A stretch of 64,000 bases of DNA, from assembly GCA_949358305.1 (NCBI GenBank), contig OX442322.1, positions 1,116,001 through 1,180,000 of the forward strand, in the 5' to 3' direction. Under the pieces are notes generated by a model. The model was not told where the DNA came from and made no database searches. It worked only from the letters and a program-made list of their open reading frames with translations. The stretch is from Strigamia acuminata. Its lineage: Eukaryota; Arthropoda; Chilopoda; Geophilomorpha; Linotaeniidae. Shown piece after piece: positions 10,662-21,336 of the stretch (positions are counted from its first letter, which is position 1; every line of letters starts with the position of its first letter). The position numbers and the translations under genes are program-made.

Positions 10662-12698
10662 TCATGAATTACAATTATGAAACTTGTGGATTTTAATAAA
10701 ACTTTTTAACATTTCTGGCAGTTTATTATCCGAAATGTTAAACTTATTCATGACTCTGGCTGCAAAACATTGAAGATTTAAATTAGAACTAGATTTTAAT
10801 ATATTCTTGACTTCAGGGTCAAGTGTAGCTTCGAACGGTGTCAGTCCTCTGCAGTTAATAACGTCCGTATGTGCGCTATTATTAATTAGTTGCATTAATA
10901 AAGCTTTTATTATGATCTTGATGTCACGAATAGGTTCGAACTGCGGGTCACCTCCTGTTGGTATCAAATCGCTGATGCGTTTGACGGTGTTGGAACTCCA
11001 ATACGTTGCAAGTAAATGTAAAGGCGTGTTCATGTACTCATCTACTGCATTTAAATCAGCTCCACACTTAATTAGCATGTTGACAGTCGCTGGACAGGGA
11101 ATCCGACAAACGTCACTAATGTGAAACTCGTCCACGACAGTATCCGGGTGCACGATTAAATGTAACAATGAACGCTTACGCAAATGAGTTGACAAGCCGA
11201 GAGAATTCAATTTGGATGTCAAGTTATAAATACGAATTTCTTCCTGCTTCGTCATATTCTTCATTAATTTCGTAAGAAGAATTAGTAAATAGGCGGTTGT
11301 CAGAATGTTTAGGTCCATTTCATAACCCAGCAGCCACTTATTACTGTTTTCAACGGTCAAGAGTTCTGCCTGGTTGAACTCCAGCTCTAAAATGCATCTT
11401 CTAAGTACCTCGCTCAAGATTCCGAATGAGAGATCGACGCCGGTATGTGTTGCACGACAAAACACCCGCACAAGACGTCGCAGGTTCATGGTGGCAGATC
11501 GACTGGTGTTCTGTCTTGTACGCAAAGCGAACATCCACAGCTCTATGCACCGCTCAAAATTTCCGCCATTGATAAACGCCGCTTCGAGAAAAGTCACTGA
11601 AGAAGGCACGTCGAGATCATAGGGTCTAAGAATTCTCTCTCTGATCATCTGAGATTTCCCGTGTAGGATGTTGTTACTCGTTTTGGCCGACTCCAATTTT
11701 TCAATCGTCTGGTGTGCTACATATGTAAAAATTATATTCTTATCCATTTTAAGATAAACTGATTCGGATATTTTTCTGTGCTTTCGATTAAAAGACAAGA
11801 GACGTGTACCCACAAGCCCGTAATGGTATGTATTGGCCTGGTATTTATTCTCCTGATCGTATGCGAAAGAACAACCTAATAACTCGCATGCGTCAATTCT
11901 CTCCGCATCTGATACATTTTCCCGCGATAGAAGGAACTTCAACACGTGTAGTTGCTTACTTGTGGTGGCAAACAACAATAGCAAAATCCCCTCCTCGTTT
12001 TTCAGCATTTCTGCTCCTTTCGTCAGCATATGTTGCACAATTTCCAAGTCCTTACCCATCGCAGCATGATGCAGAGCTGTCATACCGAAGTACGATGTAA
12101 TGTTAGGATCTGCCCCCTTTTCCAACAGGTAGTGAACGATCTGTGTATGCTTTCGGGCAGTGGCTTCTATCAAACAGTTAGCGTTGAAACCGTCGGACAG
12201 GTTGATGAGTGCGCCGCTTTCAACCAGATATTGCACAATGTCTAACCTGTTTCTAGAACAGGCGGCAAATAATGGTGTCCTTCCACTTCTAGTTTGGTGG
12301 TTTATGTTGGCGCCATGAGTAACAAGACATTTTGAAACCTGGAAATGCCCGGCATATACAGCACACCACAACGGACTGGCGCCTCCGATGACACGCCCAT
12401 TCATGCAAACCGTGCATTCCTGATCGACAGATGGTTTAAAGCACGTTAATAAAACTTTTACCACTTCGAAATTCCCATTTAGCGAGGCAATGGCAAGTGG
12501 TGAGATACTTTGTCCGTCCTCCTCAGTGATGTGGTTCAGAAGAAGACTGATTTCGTCATCGGGTTTACCTGTCAGGAGGTCGAATAAGGTGGTGGATATT
12601 CCGTCACGTGCTGCAGTGTAAACTTGTTGTTCGAGGGAATCAAATGTTGGGTTTTGATGCAAACACGAGTCGTATGTCATCTCTATACTCTGGCTCAT
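10662..12698 (-). CDS. FEM1-like ankyrin-repeat protein, intact single exon
   Basis: The 678-codon frame is close to the family's usual length and intact. Order: N-terminal segment (SLEQQVYTAARDG), ankyrin repeats over roughly residues 65-270 (SPLWCAVYAGH, TPLFAACSRNR, TALHHAAMGKD), the FEM1 hallmark CELLGCSFAYDQENKY, a TPR-like block with FERCIELWMFALRTRQ, and C-terminal ankyrins (SLLHLIVHP, NTPLHLLATY, GLTPFEATLD) ending SFIKIHKF. The expected role is substrate recognition for a CUL2 E3 ligase. Compared with its neighbour at 8063-9987 it is clearly homologous yet strongly diverged, and several canonical ankyrin positions are degraded (for example ILLLLFATTSKQ), so its substrate range is probably different. 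The two genes are tail to tail, consistent with an old inverted duplication. Lack of introns within the frame is shared by both. Confidence 0.88.
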   Translation of the reverse strand: MSQSIEMTYDSCLHQNPTFDSLEQQVYTAARDGISTTLFDLLTGKPDDEISLLLNHITEEDGQSISPLAIASLNGNFEVVKVLLTCFKPSVDQECTVCMNGRVIGGASPLWCAVYAGHFQVSKCLVTHGANINHQTRSGRTPLFAACSRNRLDIVQYLVESGALINLSDGFNANCLIEATARKHTQIVHYLLEKGADPNITSYFGMTALHHAAMGKDLEIVQHMLTKGAEMLKNEEGILLLLFATTSKQLHVLKFLLSRENVSDAERIDACELLGCSFAYDQENKYQANTYHYGLVGTRLLSFNRKHRKISESVYLKMDKNIIFTYVAHQTIEKLESAKTSNNILHGKSQMIRERILRPYDLDVPSSVTFLEAAFINGGNFERCIELWMFALRTRQNTSRSATMNLRRLVRVFCRATHTGVDLSFGILSEVLRRCILELEFNQAELLTVENSNKWLLGYEMDLNILTTAYLLILLTKLMKNMTKQEEIRIYNLTSKLNSLGLSTHLRKRSLLHLIVHPDTVVDEFHISDVCRIPCPATVNMLIKCGADLNAVDEYMNTPLHLLATYWSSNTVKRISDLIPTGGDPQFEPIRDIKIIIKALLMQLINNSAHTDVINCRGLTPFEATLDPEVKNILKSSSNLNLQCFAARVMNKFNISDNKLPEMLKSFIKIHKFHNCNS

Positions 12699-13019
12699 TG
12701 TAAGTGGGTACCCTGTTCTATTGGCCGAGCCTATTTACTCCTAACTGTTGCCTTTATACTTCCATCAGGAAATGTAGTTTTGTTGTGTTTTTAATTTGTT
12801 TGATATATAATGGTTGAAATGATGTTAATTGACTTTTATTTAATAATAAAATATTTTAAAATATCTTAAAGCAATTTTTTTATGCTGTTATTTCTTCAAA
12901 ATACATGCTTGTTCAGTTCGTTCAGTTTATTTGTTGCTTTTTCAGGAAAGCAAGCAATTTTTAAATTTCATGATTGATTGTTTTGTTAACATGTATTTTG
13001 GCTTATTTTTATATATACC
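12699..13019. other. Intergenic stretch upstream of the second FEM1-like gene
   Basis: AT-rich, no gene seen. It contains the presumed promoter of the minus-strand FEM1-like gene. Confidence 0.45.
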
Positions 13020-13021
13020 TA

Positions 13022-13195
13022 AACTCTATTCCAAAAAGTATTACAAATACTCCCATTGGTTGGGAGATTCACAGTTCAGTTGTGTCTTGAATATGATGCT
13101 GTTTTCAGATTCCAGTAGACTTGTGCGAAGATTTTTTAAAGTGTCTCAACCAACCAACCAATGGGAGTATTTGTAATACTTTTTGGAATAGAGTT
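13022..13195. mobile_element. 174-bp MITE with 42-bp perfect terminal inverted repeats and TA target duplication
   Basis: The ends AACTCTATTCCAAAAAG... (13022-13063) and its reverse complement (13154-13195) match over 42 bp. The flanking dinucleotide is TA on both sides (13020-13021 and 13196-13197), as left by Tc1/mariner-type transposases. The 90-bp centre codes for nothing. It lies 134 bp before the dUTPase start codon. Confidence 0.85.
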
Positions 13196-13329
13196 TACAC
13201 TAGTGAAATGACTCAGTCTTATTACAACCGTTTCCCTGTTTATACAGTACATAACAATCCATTTGTGACTTTCTCAGACAAACTCGTTTGACCATCCTAT
13301 TTTACGTCTCTCGTTCTAAGAAAATTGTG

Positions 13330-14029
13330 ATGTCAACTCCTATTATATACTTCAAACGTGTTACTAAAAATGCTTTCGAGCCGAAAAGAGGATCAAAACT
13401 TTCGGCTGGTTTTGATCTCTTCAGGAGAATATTAATTTTTATTAATCAATTTAATTAATTAATGTATTTGTTCATGTTTTATTTTGATTTGAAGTGCAAA
13501 AGACTACATGGTTCCACCAATGAATAGGCAGCTAATTTCCACTGACTTGCAAATTGTAATTCCTGATGGTTTTTACGGACGAATTGGTGCAAAAAATGAA
13601 TAAAACTAAAGAATAATAATTTGAAAGATTAAAAAAATGATTAATTTACAGCCCCACGAAGCGGATTAGCATATAAACACTTCATTGACATCGGTGGTGG
13701 AGTAATTGACCAGGATTACAGGGGCACAGTAAGCATTATTCTATTTAATTTCGGTAAAACGGAATTCACAGGTCTGTAATTTAATCATTTCTTATTAAAC
13801 GGATTGCATTTATAATCAAATTGTTTATTTTAGTTTCAAAAGGCGATCGAATTGCACAATTGATCTGCGAAAAAATTTGCCTTCCAATAATGCATGAAGT
13901 TGATGTAATTTCATATTTCAGGAAAAAAGTACGGAGGAGTATTTAAATAGTTTGGTTTTTTATCCTTTTTAGTTGTTAGACAGAACCGATCGCGGTGAAG
14001 GTGGATTTGGTTCGTCCGGAATAAATTAG
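13330..14029 (+). CDS. dUTPase (deoxyuridine 5'-triphosphate nucleotidohydrolase), five exons
   Basis: The enzyme hydrolyses dUTP to dUMP and pyrophosphate, keeping uracil out of DNA. Exons: 13330-13424, 13495-13586, 13652-13771, 13834-13904, 13973-14029; 144 codons plus stop, the usual size. The conserved motifs are in order: motif 1 AGFDLFS across exons 1-2, motif 2 APRSGLA opening exon 3, motif 3 [11 protein letters not shown], motif 4 GDRIAQLI in exon 4, and the P-loop-like motif 5 [10 protein letters not shown] in the last exon. All junctions keep phase. Introns 2-4 are GT-AG. Intron 1 (13425-13494) begins GA instead of GT, which is either a rare GA-AG intron or a damaged donor. The ATG directly precedes the conserved N-terminal segment (YFKRVTKNA), so the start is well supported. 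Confidence 0.9.
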
Positions 14030-15221
14030 GTGAGTTAAACGTGGGTTGAATAATTATAAAGATGATTAATATTATTTCATTTAGTTTTCCTTATTGCAAA
14101 TATATTTATTTGATCAAGTTCTATTTGTAGTGCTATTTTATATTTGGATATACTTTTTAAGTAAAACATTGGACGAGGAAAAACATAAACATAAACAAAA
14201 TCCTAGATCATTTTCGAATTTTTTCCTGGACTCTAAAATTGTAATCATAATGTAAAATGACATCAGAAAATAATAAAAAAAAAACAAGTTAGGTTAATTA
14301 AATTTAAATAGACATTTTATTGAATTGATGCATGTGTTTGCCTAAATAATTAACATGTTAGAATAATAAAAGAAAAATATTTGTGTTGATTTAACCATAC
14401 ATCCTAGCCGAATAAAATGGTTGTTTTCACGTTTAGACTTCTAGGGAGAATGTGGAATTTTTGTTTTCTTGTCAGAATGATTGTAATTATTACTCAATAA
14501 ACTAATTTACTTGTTCAGTGACAATTGTGTGAATTCCTCATCCTAGTAGCACAAATATCGAATTAATATTGCGTCAATGACTAACGTTTTACTAGTAAGG
14601 TCGTATGAAACCTGATCTGAAGGAAAAATATTTTGCAGGATTTTTTTCACACAACTTGTGTTTAAACACACTGGATACTACTACAATTATAATGTTTACA
14701 GAGTTTACACTCCAACTTTTAATAAATGCTTGAATTTTTTTTACGACATCAAAATGATTTAATCAAGTCATAATAAATGTATCACAATCAACACATATCG
14801 TTTTAAATTGTTATGATTTCCATGTTTCAACTATCTATAGTGAAAAATAGCCAATTCCATCTATTCACCTGGAGTTGATCCACGAAATGACATACAGCAA
14901 CACGGCTGTTACACATTATCTTGTCTTGTCTTGTCTTGTAGAAGAAAATCTGGTTGGAGATCATTTACAATTGATTTTATTAAATTTATTTCAAAATTTC
15001 CGAGATGGTGCTTCCGCCTAGCTACGATTTGGATTAGTTTTAGGTGTCAAGGGAAAATTATCTCGGTATGCTGAATAAGAATGGATTATGCTTGATGTTA
15101 ACCGTGGTTGTTCCTATGCAACTCTATAAACAGCATGATGGATCGTATCTGGTACATCTTGGCGACCATGTTTTAACGACAACATTTTACCGACCCCCAG
15201 TTTAGTGATTGGGTCCTTTTA
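14030..15221. other. Intergenic stretch
   Basis: No gene seen. A short (cttgt)n microsatellite lies at about 14921-14940. Confidence 0.5.
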
Positions 15222-15395
15222 GGGCATAATGCTTATCTTCTTGGATCTTAATAAAAATAAGCTCATTTTGTTCGTCTCAGCGAGCTGATTCCGAATATGT
15301 ATGGTAGAAGGGCCAAAAAAGTGCGCAAATGCCTGAAAACGAGTTTAAAAGTTAGGACTTAGGTTTGTGCCTAGACTCCAAACTTCGAATTGAAA
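15222..15395. repeat. Left terminal inverted repeat of the 2.0-kb element
   Basis: Pairs with 17071-17245. The outer end is GGGCATAATG and the shared block includes 'agctgattccgaatatgta'. Confidence 0.7.
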
Positions 15396-15684
15396 TTGTG
15401 CAACAACCACGCACAGGATATGCCCCAAAAATTTTTTACAACTTCCCTGACTCATCTTTAACCCACCCAACAAGTTTCAAGACTTTGCACCTTCTGATAG
15501 TTGAGTTACTCACTCCCAAACATAGCAACTTTTTCTGAAATCGCACCCGACTTCAAACAGCCATAACGCCGGAACGAAACATTGTTGCGATCCTCCGGGC
15601 TTTCCACTCTAAAACAAATACTTACCTTGTTTGGAGCGGTTCGCAAGTGAGATGCCGTTTATAGGCCTTATACTCGGCTGCCTG

Positions 15685-16991
15685 TGTGGTGTCTAGGGGT
15701 AATTTTATGAAAGGAAAACGACAGTTTGAATTGAATAAAATACAAAAAATGTTTTATTTGTGCGAAAATTACAAATATAATTATAGGAAATATAATTAAT
15801 GAATTTACTAGGAAGTTATGAATTTAGCAGCTAAAACTAGGGAGAGAAAAAGAGAAGAGGAGTGAGAAATGTACCAAGTGAAACGGTTACGCTCACTTGA
15901 AACAAAGGAAAAAAGGCGCCAACAACGACGGTTGATCGTTGGGCGCGAGTGCTTGGCGCGCAACAAACGGCTATTTGTTGCGCTCGGAAAATGGCGAGTC
16001 GGACTCGCCTGAGAAATATTATTTCTCGTTGAAGAACAGCTACTTTTATCTGTAAACTCCGGAGTAAAGCTCGCAGGTGGTTTACAGATAGCGGCGACGA
16101 TTCTCTACGAGAAGTTTTGCCGTTGACGACGATGATGAGAGTACCAGAGTAAACTCGATGGCGCTCTCACAATAATCAAACAACGAGCAGGGAACAAATT
16201 TCCTTCGCTCGTTCGATGGCGATGAACAGTGAACTCCGGAGTAAAGCTCGCAGGTGGTTCACTGTCTTCTCACGATGGTTGACGGCGACGGGTTGCTCGA
16301 TCGACGGAGGCGAATCACGGAACAAGTCAACGCGACTCGACGATGGCGGGTGAGCGGAGTTTCTCGGGCGTTACCCGAAATTCGTATTCTGTGCGCAAAT
16401 GTGGCTGGTTCCACCGAAATCTATTCAGTGGAAACAGCAATGTCTCTTAACTCACCAAAACGTGTAAACCCGGTCAGCACTTAGAATCCTTGTGTTTGAA
16501 GTTCTTTCGTGATGATCATGTGGGTTGTTGTTGTTGGTGTGTCAGTGTCAAGAGTGGGCCAAACCGCCGAAATTTGGGGTTTTATGCACTCTCGAAATCT
16601 GCGCACGAAATATGTGCAGATTACTAATTTTGGCACAACAAAGGATCTTGTTGCGCCAAAAGCCGTTATTATTGCATCATAACCGTTGGCTATAGGAAGG
16701 GTGGCATGTGCCAGACACGCTTCAAACATGCGCAGCGGATGCTGCGCAGACGTCGTAATTTAGTGAGACAATGGATTTTGCCTCGCTAAGCGATTAATTA
16801 ACGCTTCACCCCACATAATATTGGGGTGAATCGTGTTAGGGGAGTTTTTTTCCTTAAATTATGTAATTGTTTGGCGTGTGCCAAACACAAATATTACAGA
16901 ATAAAACGTAAATATAACTTCTTTCGTGGTGACTCTTTTATTAAATAAAAAACACATTAAAATTGAATAAAAGTGGCTCAGGGTCACCACA
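15685..16991. mobile_element. Possible solo LTR nested in the TIR element
   Basis: The segment starts TGTGGTGTCT and ends GTCACCACA. These inverted TG...CA-type ends resemble gypsy-group LTRs, including the LTR start of the element at 49833. Inside, 'actccggagtaaagctcgcaggtggtt' occurs twice in shortened form (near 16056 and 16231). No coding frame is convincing and no direct target duplication was found at the ends, so this is tentative. Confidence 0.3.
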
Positions 16992-17070
16992 ACATAGGAA
17001 TCTTCCCAAACTTGTTTTCCAACTTCTTTGCCTCCTCCTCAACACACTCAACAAGTTTCAAGACATCCTA

Positions 17071-17245
17071 TCTTCAATTCGAAGTTTGGAGTCTAGGCGC
17101 AGACCTAAGTCCTAACTTTTAAACTCGTTTTCAGGCATTTGCGCACTCTTTTGGCCCTTCTACCATACATATTCGGAATCAGCTCGCTGAGACGAACAAA
17201 ATGAGCATATTTTTATTAAGATCCAAGAAGATAAACATTATGCCC
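17071..17245. repeat. Right terminal inverted repeat of the 2.0-kb element
   Basis: Reverse complement of 15222-15395, ending CATTATGCCC. Confidence 0.7.
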
Positions 17246-17364
17246 ATTTTAGCGTTGTCAAAGTTGCTAAAGTGTGACAATCGCTAAATGAGACTTTTGT
17301 ATGGCTAATCTATTGAAACGATAAACGAAACAATTTGTTGCCTATATATTTTGGTATATAAAAA

Positions 17365-17475
17365 ATGTTAAGCGAAATATGTTTATATAGTTCAATGGGT
17401 GTTATTTTATTTGTATCGGTAATTTTTGGTGTCTGGTTTTATAAATTTAGGAAACCTAAGAGTAAGATAACCTAA
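17365..17475 (+). CDS. Possible 36-residue single-pass membrane peptide
   Basis: The frame opens with ATG and has a hydrophobic core (MGVILFVSVIFGVWFY) followed at once by a basic tail (KFRKPKSK), the layout of a small single-pass membrane protein. Nothing in the neighbourhood supports expression, and AT-rich DNA yields such frames by chance. It could be the last exon of an unrecognised gene. Confidence 0.25.
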   Translation: MLSEICLYSSMGVILFVSVIFGVWFYKFRKPKSKIT

Positions 17476-17762
17476 TATTTTTTTTATTAGAAAATTTTAC
17501 TTTTTATTTCATACTAAATAAATGTAATGCAACTATCAAACAACGAAACTTCTAACTGTCCGGCGTCCACATTGAACAGCAGCCATCACAAGAGAGTTTC
17601 ACAGATCTGGACCAATTGTTGCAACCAAATATTGCGCGATAATTTGTTAACTTGATTCAATGAGTTAAATGTGACAAATCCTAAAATACAAACTGAAGTA
17701 GAATATAAAACAAATCTACATTTTATCGATTAAATATTTTCACGAATTAATAGTCTTCAGTA

Positions 17763-18924
17763 TGTAATGAATCGCGTTTCCCGAGCGGTTTGGGACGCGT
17801 TTGAAAGACGCCGCGATACAGAAAATCTTGGGAGCCTGGTCCTCGAGACCTGCCCAGCCGCGAGTGCACGCCTTATGTCGGTAGCACACACTCCAGATCC
17901 CGATCTTTACACGAATATTTATTTTGGCCGGGTATTCCGAGCTACTAAAATAGGGGGACAGAATTTGCTTAGCGGTCACCAGAGTCAAGACCCAACGCGC
18001 GTCCCGCAACGTATCGTGCAGATCACAAGATCGCACAAAGTTAAACGAAACACGTAACGTCCCGACTCACAAGCGTCCGCCTCGCTGTCGAAGTGAAGCG
18101 TGAAATGCGCGCTAACGCGTGCGTAACTGGCCTGCACGGTCACGCAAATCCCTAACTAAACCTCGCACAAGTGCTTAATTAAGCTAAACCCCCTAGTGGG
18201 CGGCAAAACTGAGCTACGCGCCAGATGCATGAAATAAATAGACACAAAGATTTCAGTTTGAAAGCCAAACAAACTTATCCTGCCTAAATAGCGACGCGTC
18301 ACGGCGCTTAAAACGATACGAAAAGAAGCGGAAAAACGACAGGTTCAAGTGGATAAAAGTGTGAGCTAACACTGTTAATAATGAGGTGAAAACCTAGAGT
18401 CATGTCTCAGAACTACTAGGTGAAAACAAAGCAGCGAGTGAGCTTTGAAAGGTGAGCTAAGACTCTGCCATGAGCACTGGCTCCGAGGAGCACCTACGCG
18501 TTCGGGATACAGAGCTTAACTGCCGGAAAAAGGGAAAAATAGGGTGAAAGGTAAACTTGGACTCTTCCAAGCTCGACCAATCACGGAAGAGTCAAAAGCC
18601 AATCAGCACAGTCGGTGCATACTAAGTGTATGACTAACGTCGACGCGTACTGACCAGAATAGAAATGCAAATGAGTTCGCATCAAAACAATAAACAGAAA
18701 GAGAAAAACTAGGAAGAGATAAGAGAGAAGTGAGAGAAAGAGAAGAAAGTTAGGAATGAGTAAGAGATAAGAAAGGAAGAAATGAGGGAAAATGAGGAGA
18801 ATTTGGCTAAACATAAGACAAGATGAAAACAATACAAGGTAGGGACACAATTAGGGTTTATTAGAAACACAACACGGGGGAAACAATGCGTACTACTCGT
18901 ACGCGTGAACACCGGACCGTGACA
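17763..18924 (-). repeat. 3' LTR of retrotransposon A
   Basis: 1162 bp, matching 29956-31117. On the plus strand it begins TGTAATGAATCG and ends CCGGACCGTGACA. Open frames that cross it recur identically in the other LTR and are not genes. Confidence 0.95.
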
Positions 18925-19554
18925 CGCCCCAACCACCAGAGTTTTATTGCTCTGGTTAAAATGGCAATGAAACGATACAAAGCAGGAACAGAATCAAAAA
19001 ACATAATCAAAATCAATATGCAATCAAATAAATTAGACCTGCCGCAATCTTAGCGGACTTAAACTTAAGGATGATGCGATAACAAAAGAGCATGATTAAA
19101 TCAAACATTCGCGTCAGACGCGTTAAATAATAAACTAAACACTGGCAAGAATGCATTTGGCACTAAGATAAACTCTAAAACTAACAAAAAATCACCATAC
19201 AATCCTCGATTGTTGGGAAAACCAACGCCTGCCGCGGCCAGCCGCACAGCCAAAGGAAGAAAATTTAGGGGTCATCTCCATCCGGTACGTGATCGCCGGA
19301 GGAGGAATGAACATCCTTCGGCCATGCAGGTGGTCACAGAAGGCGCGGAAAACACTAGAAAATAAACAAAAAGAAATAAATATCACAATCGGTAAAAAAT
19401 ATCACATTCAGTTATCACAACTTGGAAAACGAAATATAAAAATATAAAATGAACACGCGTTTGAATGGGGACTTACCCACCCAAACCAAAAAATGCGCTA
19501 AAACAAAAAGTCACGTTCAGTAAGTCCACACAGGTTCAAGTCACTGTCAAATAC
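18925..19554 (-). other. 3' untranslated part of retrotransposon A
   Basis: Lies between the third ORF and the 3' LTR. On the minus strand the last bases before the LTR read GGTGGTTGGGGCG, the best candidate for the polypurine tract, although it holds three T residues. Nothing else recognised. Confidence 0.55.
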
Positions 19555-21336
19555 TTAGTCACTATCTCCCGGGAACACAACACGGAGAATCTCCTCGACC
19601 AGGAGCACCACACGACACGCAATCACATCTCCAAGTTGGTCCTCGTTTCGGGGACGATAACGCGTAAGGTTGGATGCGATGAGTTGCTCCAAAGCCCCGA
19701 TTTGAGTGTCGTCCAGCTCGAAGAGAGCCATGGCCTGGTTCTCCGGCCACCCATGCTCTGCCCTCGTGACGGCATAAAAGTACTGCCGCCACAAGTCCGG
19801 GTCTGCTTGCAAAAAGGTCGTTGCATCGCGAAGAGAAGGCCGCTGCCAATCGAGGGCCCCAAAGGGAAAAAGCTCGTCGAAACCGGTGCGTGCCCACACA
19901 GTCGTGGGGAACTCACTCACACGCGTATAACGCATCCAGTCGTTATTGCTTTGCTGCCGGAAAATTGCTCGCTGGACTGCAGCACTCATGTCCCTAAAGT
20001 TCACACTGGAAACCGCAAGGGGGTTGCAACTGGGACTCGAATCTCGCCGGGCCTGGCGCTCAAATCTACGCGTCGCCTGCTCGGGGATGACGTCCGGCTC
20101 AGGGGCAGGCATGATGGCCTTTCGCTTACACGGGGCCGGCGCGCCACCAGCCACTCTTCCTCCAGAAACGCCCCGAATATGCCCTTCCGCAATCTTGGCG
20201 AGGGCCCGTCGCTCCAAACGAGTACGCGCTGATTGTTGATGACGCGAATACCCACTGTAGTTCCGAGCCAAAAACTGTTCAGGGGTCTCTCCCTCAATTT
20301 TGGTTACCCCCTGGATAATCGTGTCGGCCTCCGCGGCCTTCTTCACCGGAACCAAAGCCAGCTGTTCGATTTCGCAGATGGGCTGTGGACCCTCGACTGC
20401 CGGAACACCTCCCGCCGCTTCGGTCACATCCCGAATCTCCACAGTCGAATCCGGTGGAATGGCTCGTCGAAGACGGGCGGCCGCCTGGAGATGGAACCGA
20501 CGGAGCTGGGCGATCTCCTCAATCAGGTGTTCGTTACGCTCCTCGATACAGCGCACGCGTTCCCGCTCCTCCTCCTCAGGTGTGGTTCCCCATCTGATCA
20601 CGGTTTCGGGATCCTCTCTCTTCTGCAACTCTCTGGAGTGGAGGGGACGCGTAATGGTCGGCATCTCGTCCTGATTGGAATGACGGATGACATTGATCGA
20701 GCTTGTCCCGTCAGGTAATCCGCGTAACAAGGCCGGCAACGGGGGGGCACAAGCTCCCTCCACCGAAACAACCGAGTTCATCGGCGGATACTGCCAATTC
20801 CGAGGTCTAATGCCCGCCGCCGTGGCCTCCGACACGGTATTTCTCCAAAAAGTTTCGTGGCGCCGGACGAAACGCGTCGTGGCGTACGCGTCCCCACGAA
20901 TCACTTGAAACTCCTCCGGCCACTTGAACTGGGAAAGGTTTTGTTTGTCCCAAAAAGGTTTACGGAGGGCCATCGCCTGGAGCCGACGCATCCAGATCTT
21001 GAATGGGCCACAGCGGAGGGCGTCTTTTCCCTTGCACGCCGGGCATTCCTTGGTCCCATTCTCGACGTGCCCCCAGCCCGAGCAGTAGGGACATATCTCA
21101 AAGTTAGGGAATCCTCCCTCTTGTGGATGATCGGGGTGCCACGGCGGAATCAAAATCGGTCCACCGGCATATAAATCCAGAACCGGGTAGGGTGGTTTGT
21201 AGGTCCCACGACGCGTTGAGGAACGTGGTCGCGAATCTGGACATTGTTCCGCTCCTGGCGCTCCCTCGTCGTCCCAAAACTCTTCATCCGTGGAAACATC
21301 GTCGAGACTCTCGTTGTCACTGTCGGAGTCCGGCAT
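19555..21336 (-). CDS. Env-position third ORF of retrotransposon A, unknown function, CxxC zinc motif
   Basis: 593 residues. It starts with a very acidic tail (MPDSDSDNESLDD). At about residues 82-105 there is a DnaJ-like pair of CxxC motifs, CPYCSGWGHV then CPACKG, which should bind zinc. The middle (about 250-300) is charged and probably coiled-coil (EEEERERVRCIEERNEHL). The C-terminal third is acidic/aromatic and ends VFPGDSD. There is no signal peptide, furin site or membrane segment, so it is not an envelope protein of the usual kind. A pyrimidine-rich acceptor (TTCTTTCTGTAATCTAG) ends at 21354, 18 bases before the ATG, so it is probably made from a spliced mRNA, as env genes are. I do not recognise the family. 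It may be a captured host gene or an element-specific nucleic-acid-binding factor. Confidence 0.75.
   Translation of the reverse strand: MPDSDSDNESLDDVSTDEEFWDDEGAPGAEQCPDSRPRSSTRRGTYKPPYPVLDLYAGGPILIPPWHPDHPQEGGFPNFEICPYCSGWGHVENGTKECPACKGKDALRCGPFKIWMRRLQAMALRKPFWDKQNLSQFKWPEEFQVIRGDAYATTRFVRRHETFWRNTVSEATAAGIRPRNWQYPPMNSVVSVEGACAPPLPALLRGLPDGTSSINVIRHSNQDEMPTITRPLHSRELQKREDPETVIRWGTTPEEEERERVRCIEERNEHLIEEIAQLRRFHLQAAARLRRAIPPDSTVEIRDVTEAAGGVPAVEGPQPICEIEQLALVPVKKAAEADTIIQGVTKIEGETPEQFLARNYSGYSRHQQSARTRLERRALAKIAEGHIRGVSGGRVAGGAPAPCKRKAIMPAPEPDVIPEQATRRFERQARRDSSPSCNPLAVSSVNFRDMSAAVQRAIFRQQSNNDWMRYTRVSEFPTTVWARTGFDELFPFGALDWQRPSLRDATTFLQADPDLWRQYFYAVTRAEHGWPENQAMALFELDDTQIGALEQLIASNLTRYRPRNEDQLGDVIACRVVLLVEEILRVVFPGDSD

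Larger units (their letters stand above)
15222..17245. mobile_element. 2.0-kb element with ~170-bp terminal inverted repeats
   Basis: 15222-15395 and 17071-17245 are inverted copies with only scattered differences, both beginning GGGCATAATG at the outer edge. A clean target duplication was not found. No transposase is encoded, so this is a non-autonomous element or the relic of one. The interior (about 15680-16993) differs in composition and has its own LTR-like ends, suggesting a nested insertion. Confidence 0.6.

Noticed and set aside
17767-18936. Frames recurring at 29945-31105
   Set aside because: LTR sequence, including a purine-rich stretch read as a Leu/Phe-rich protein.
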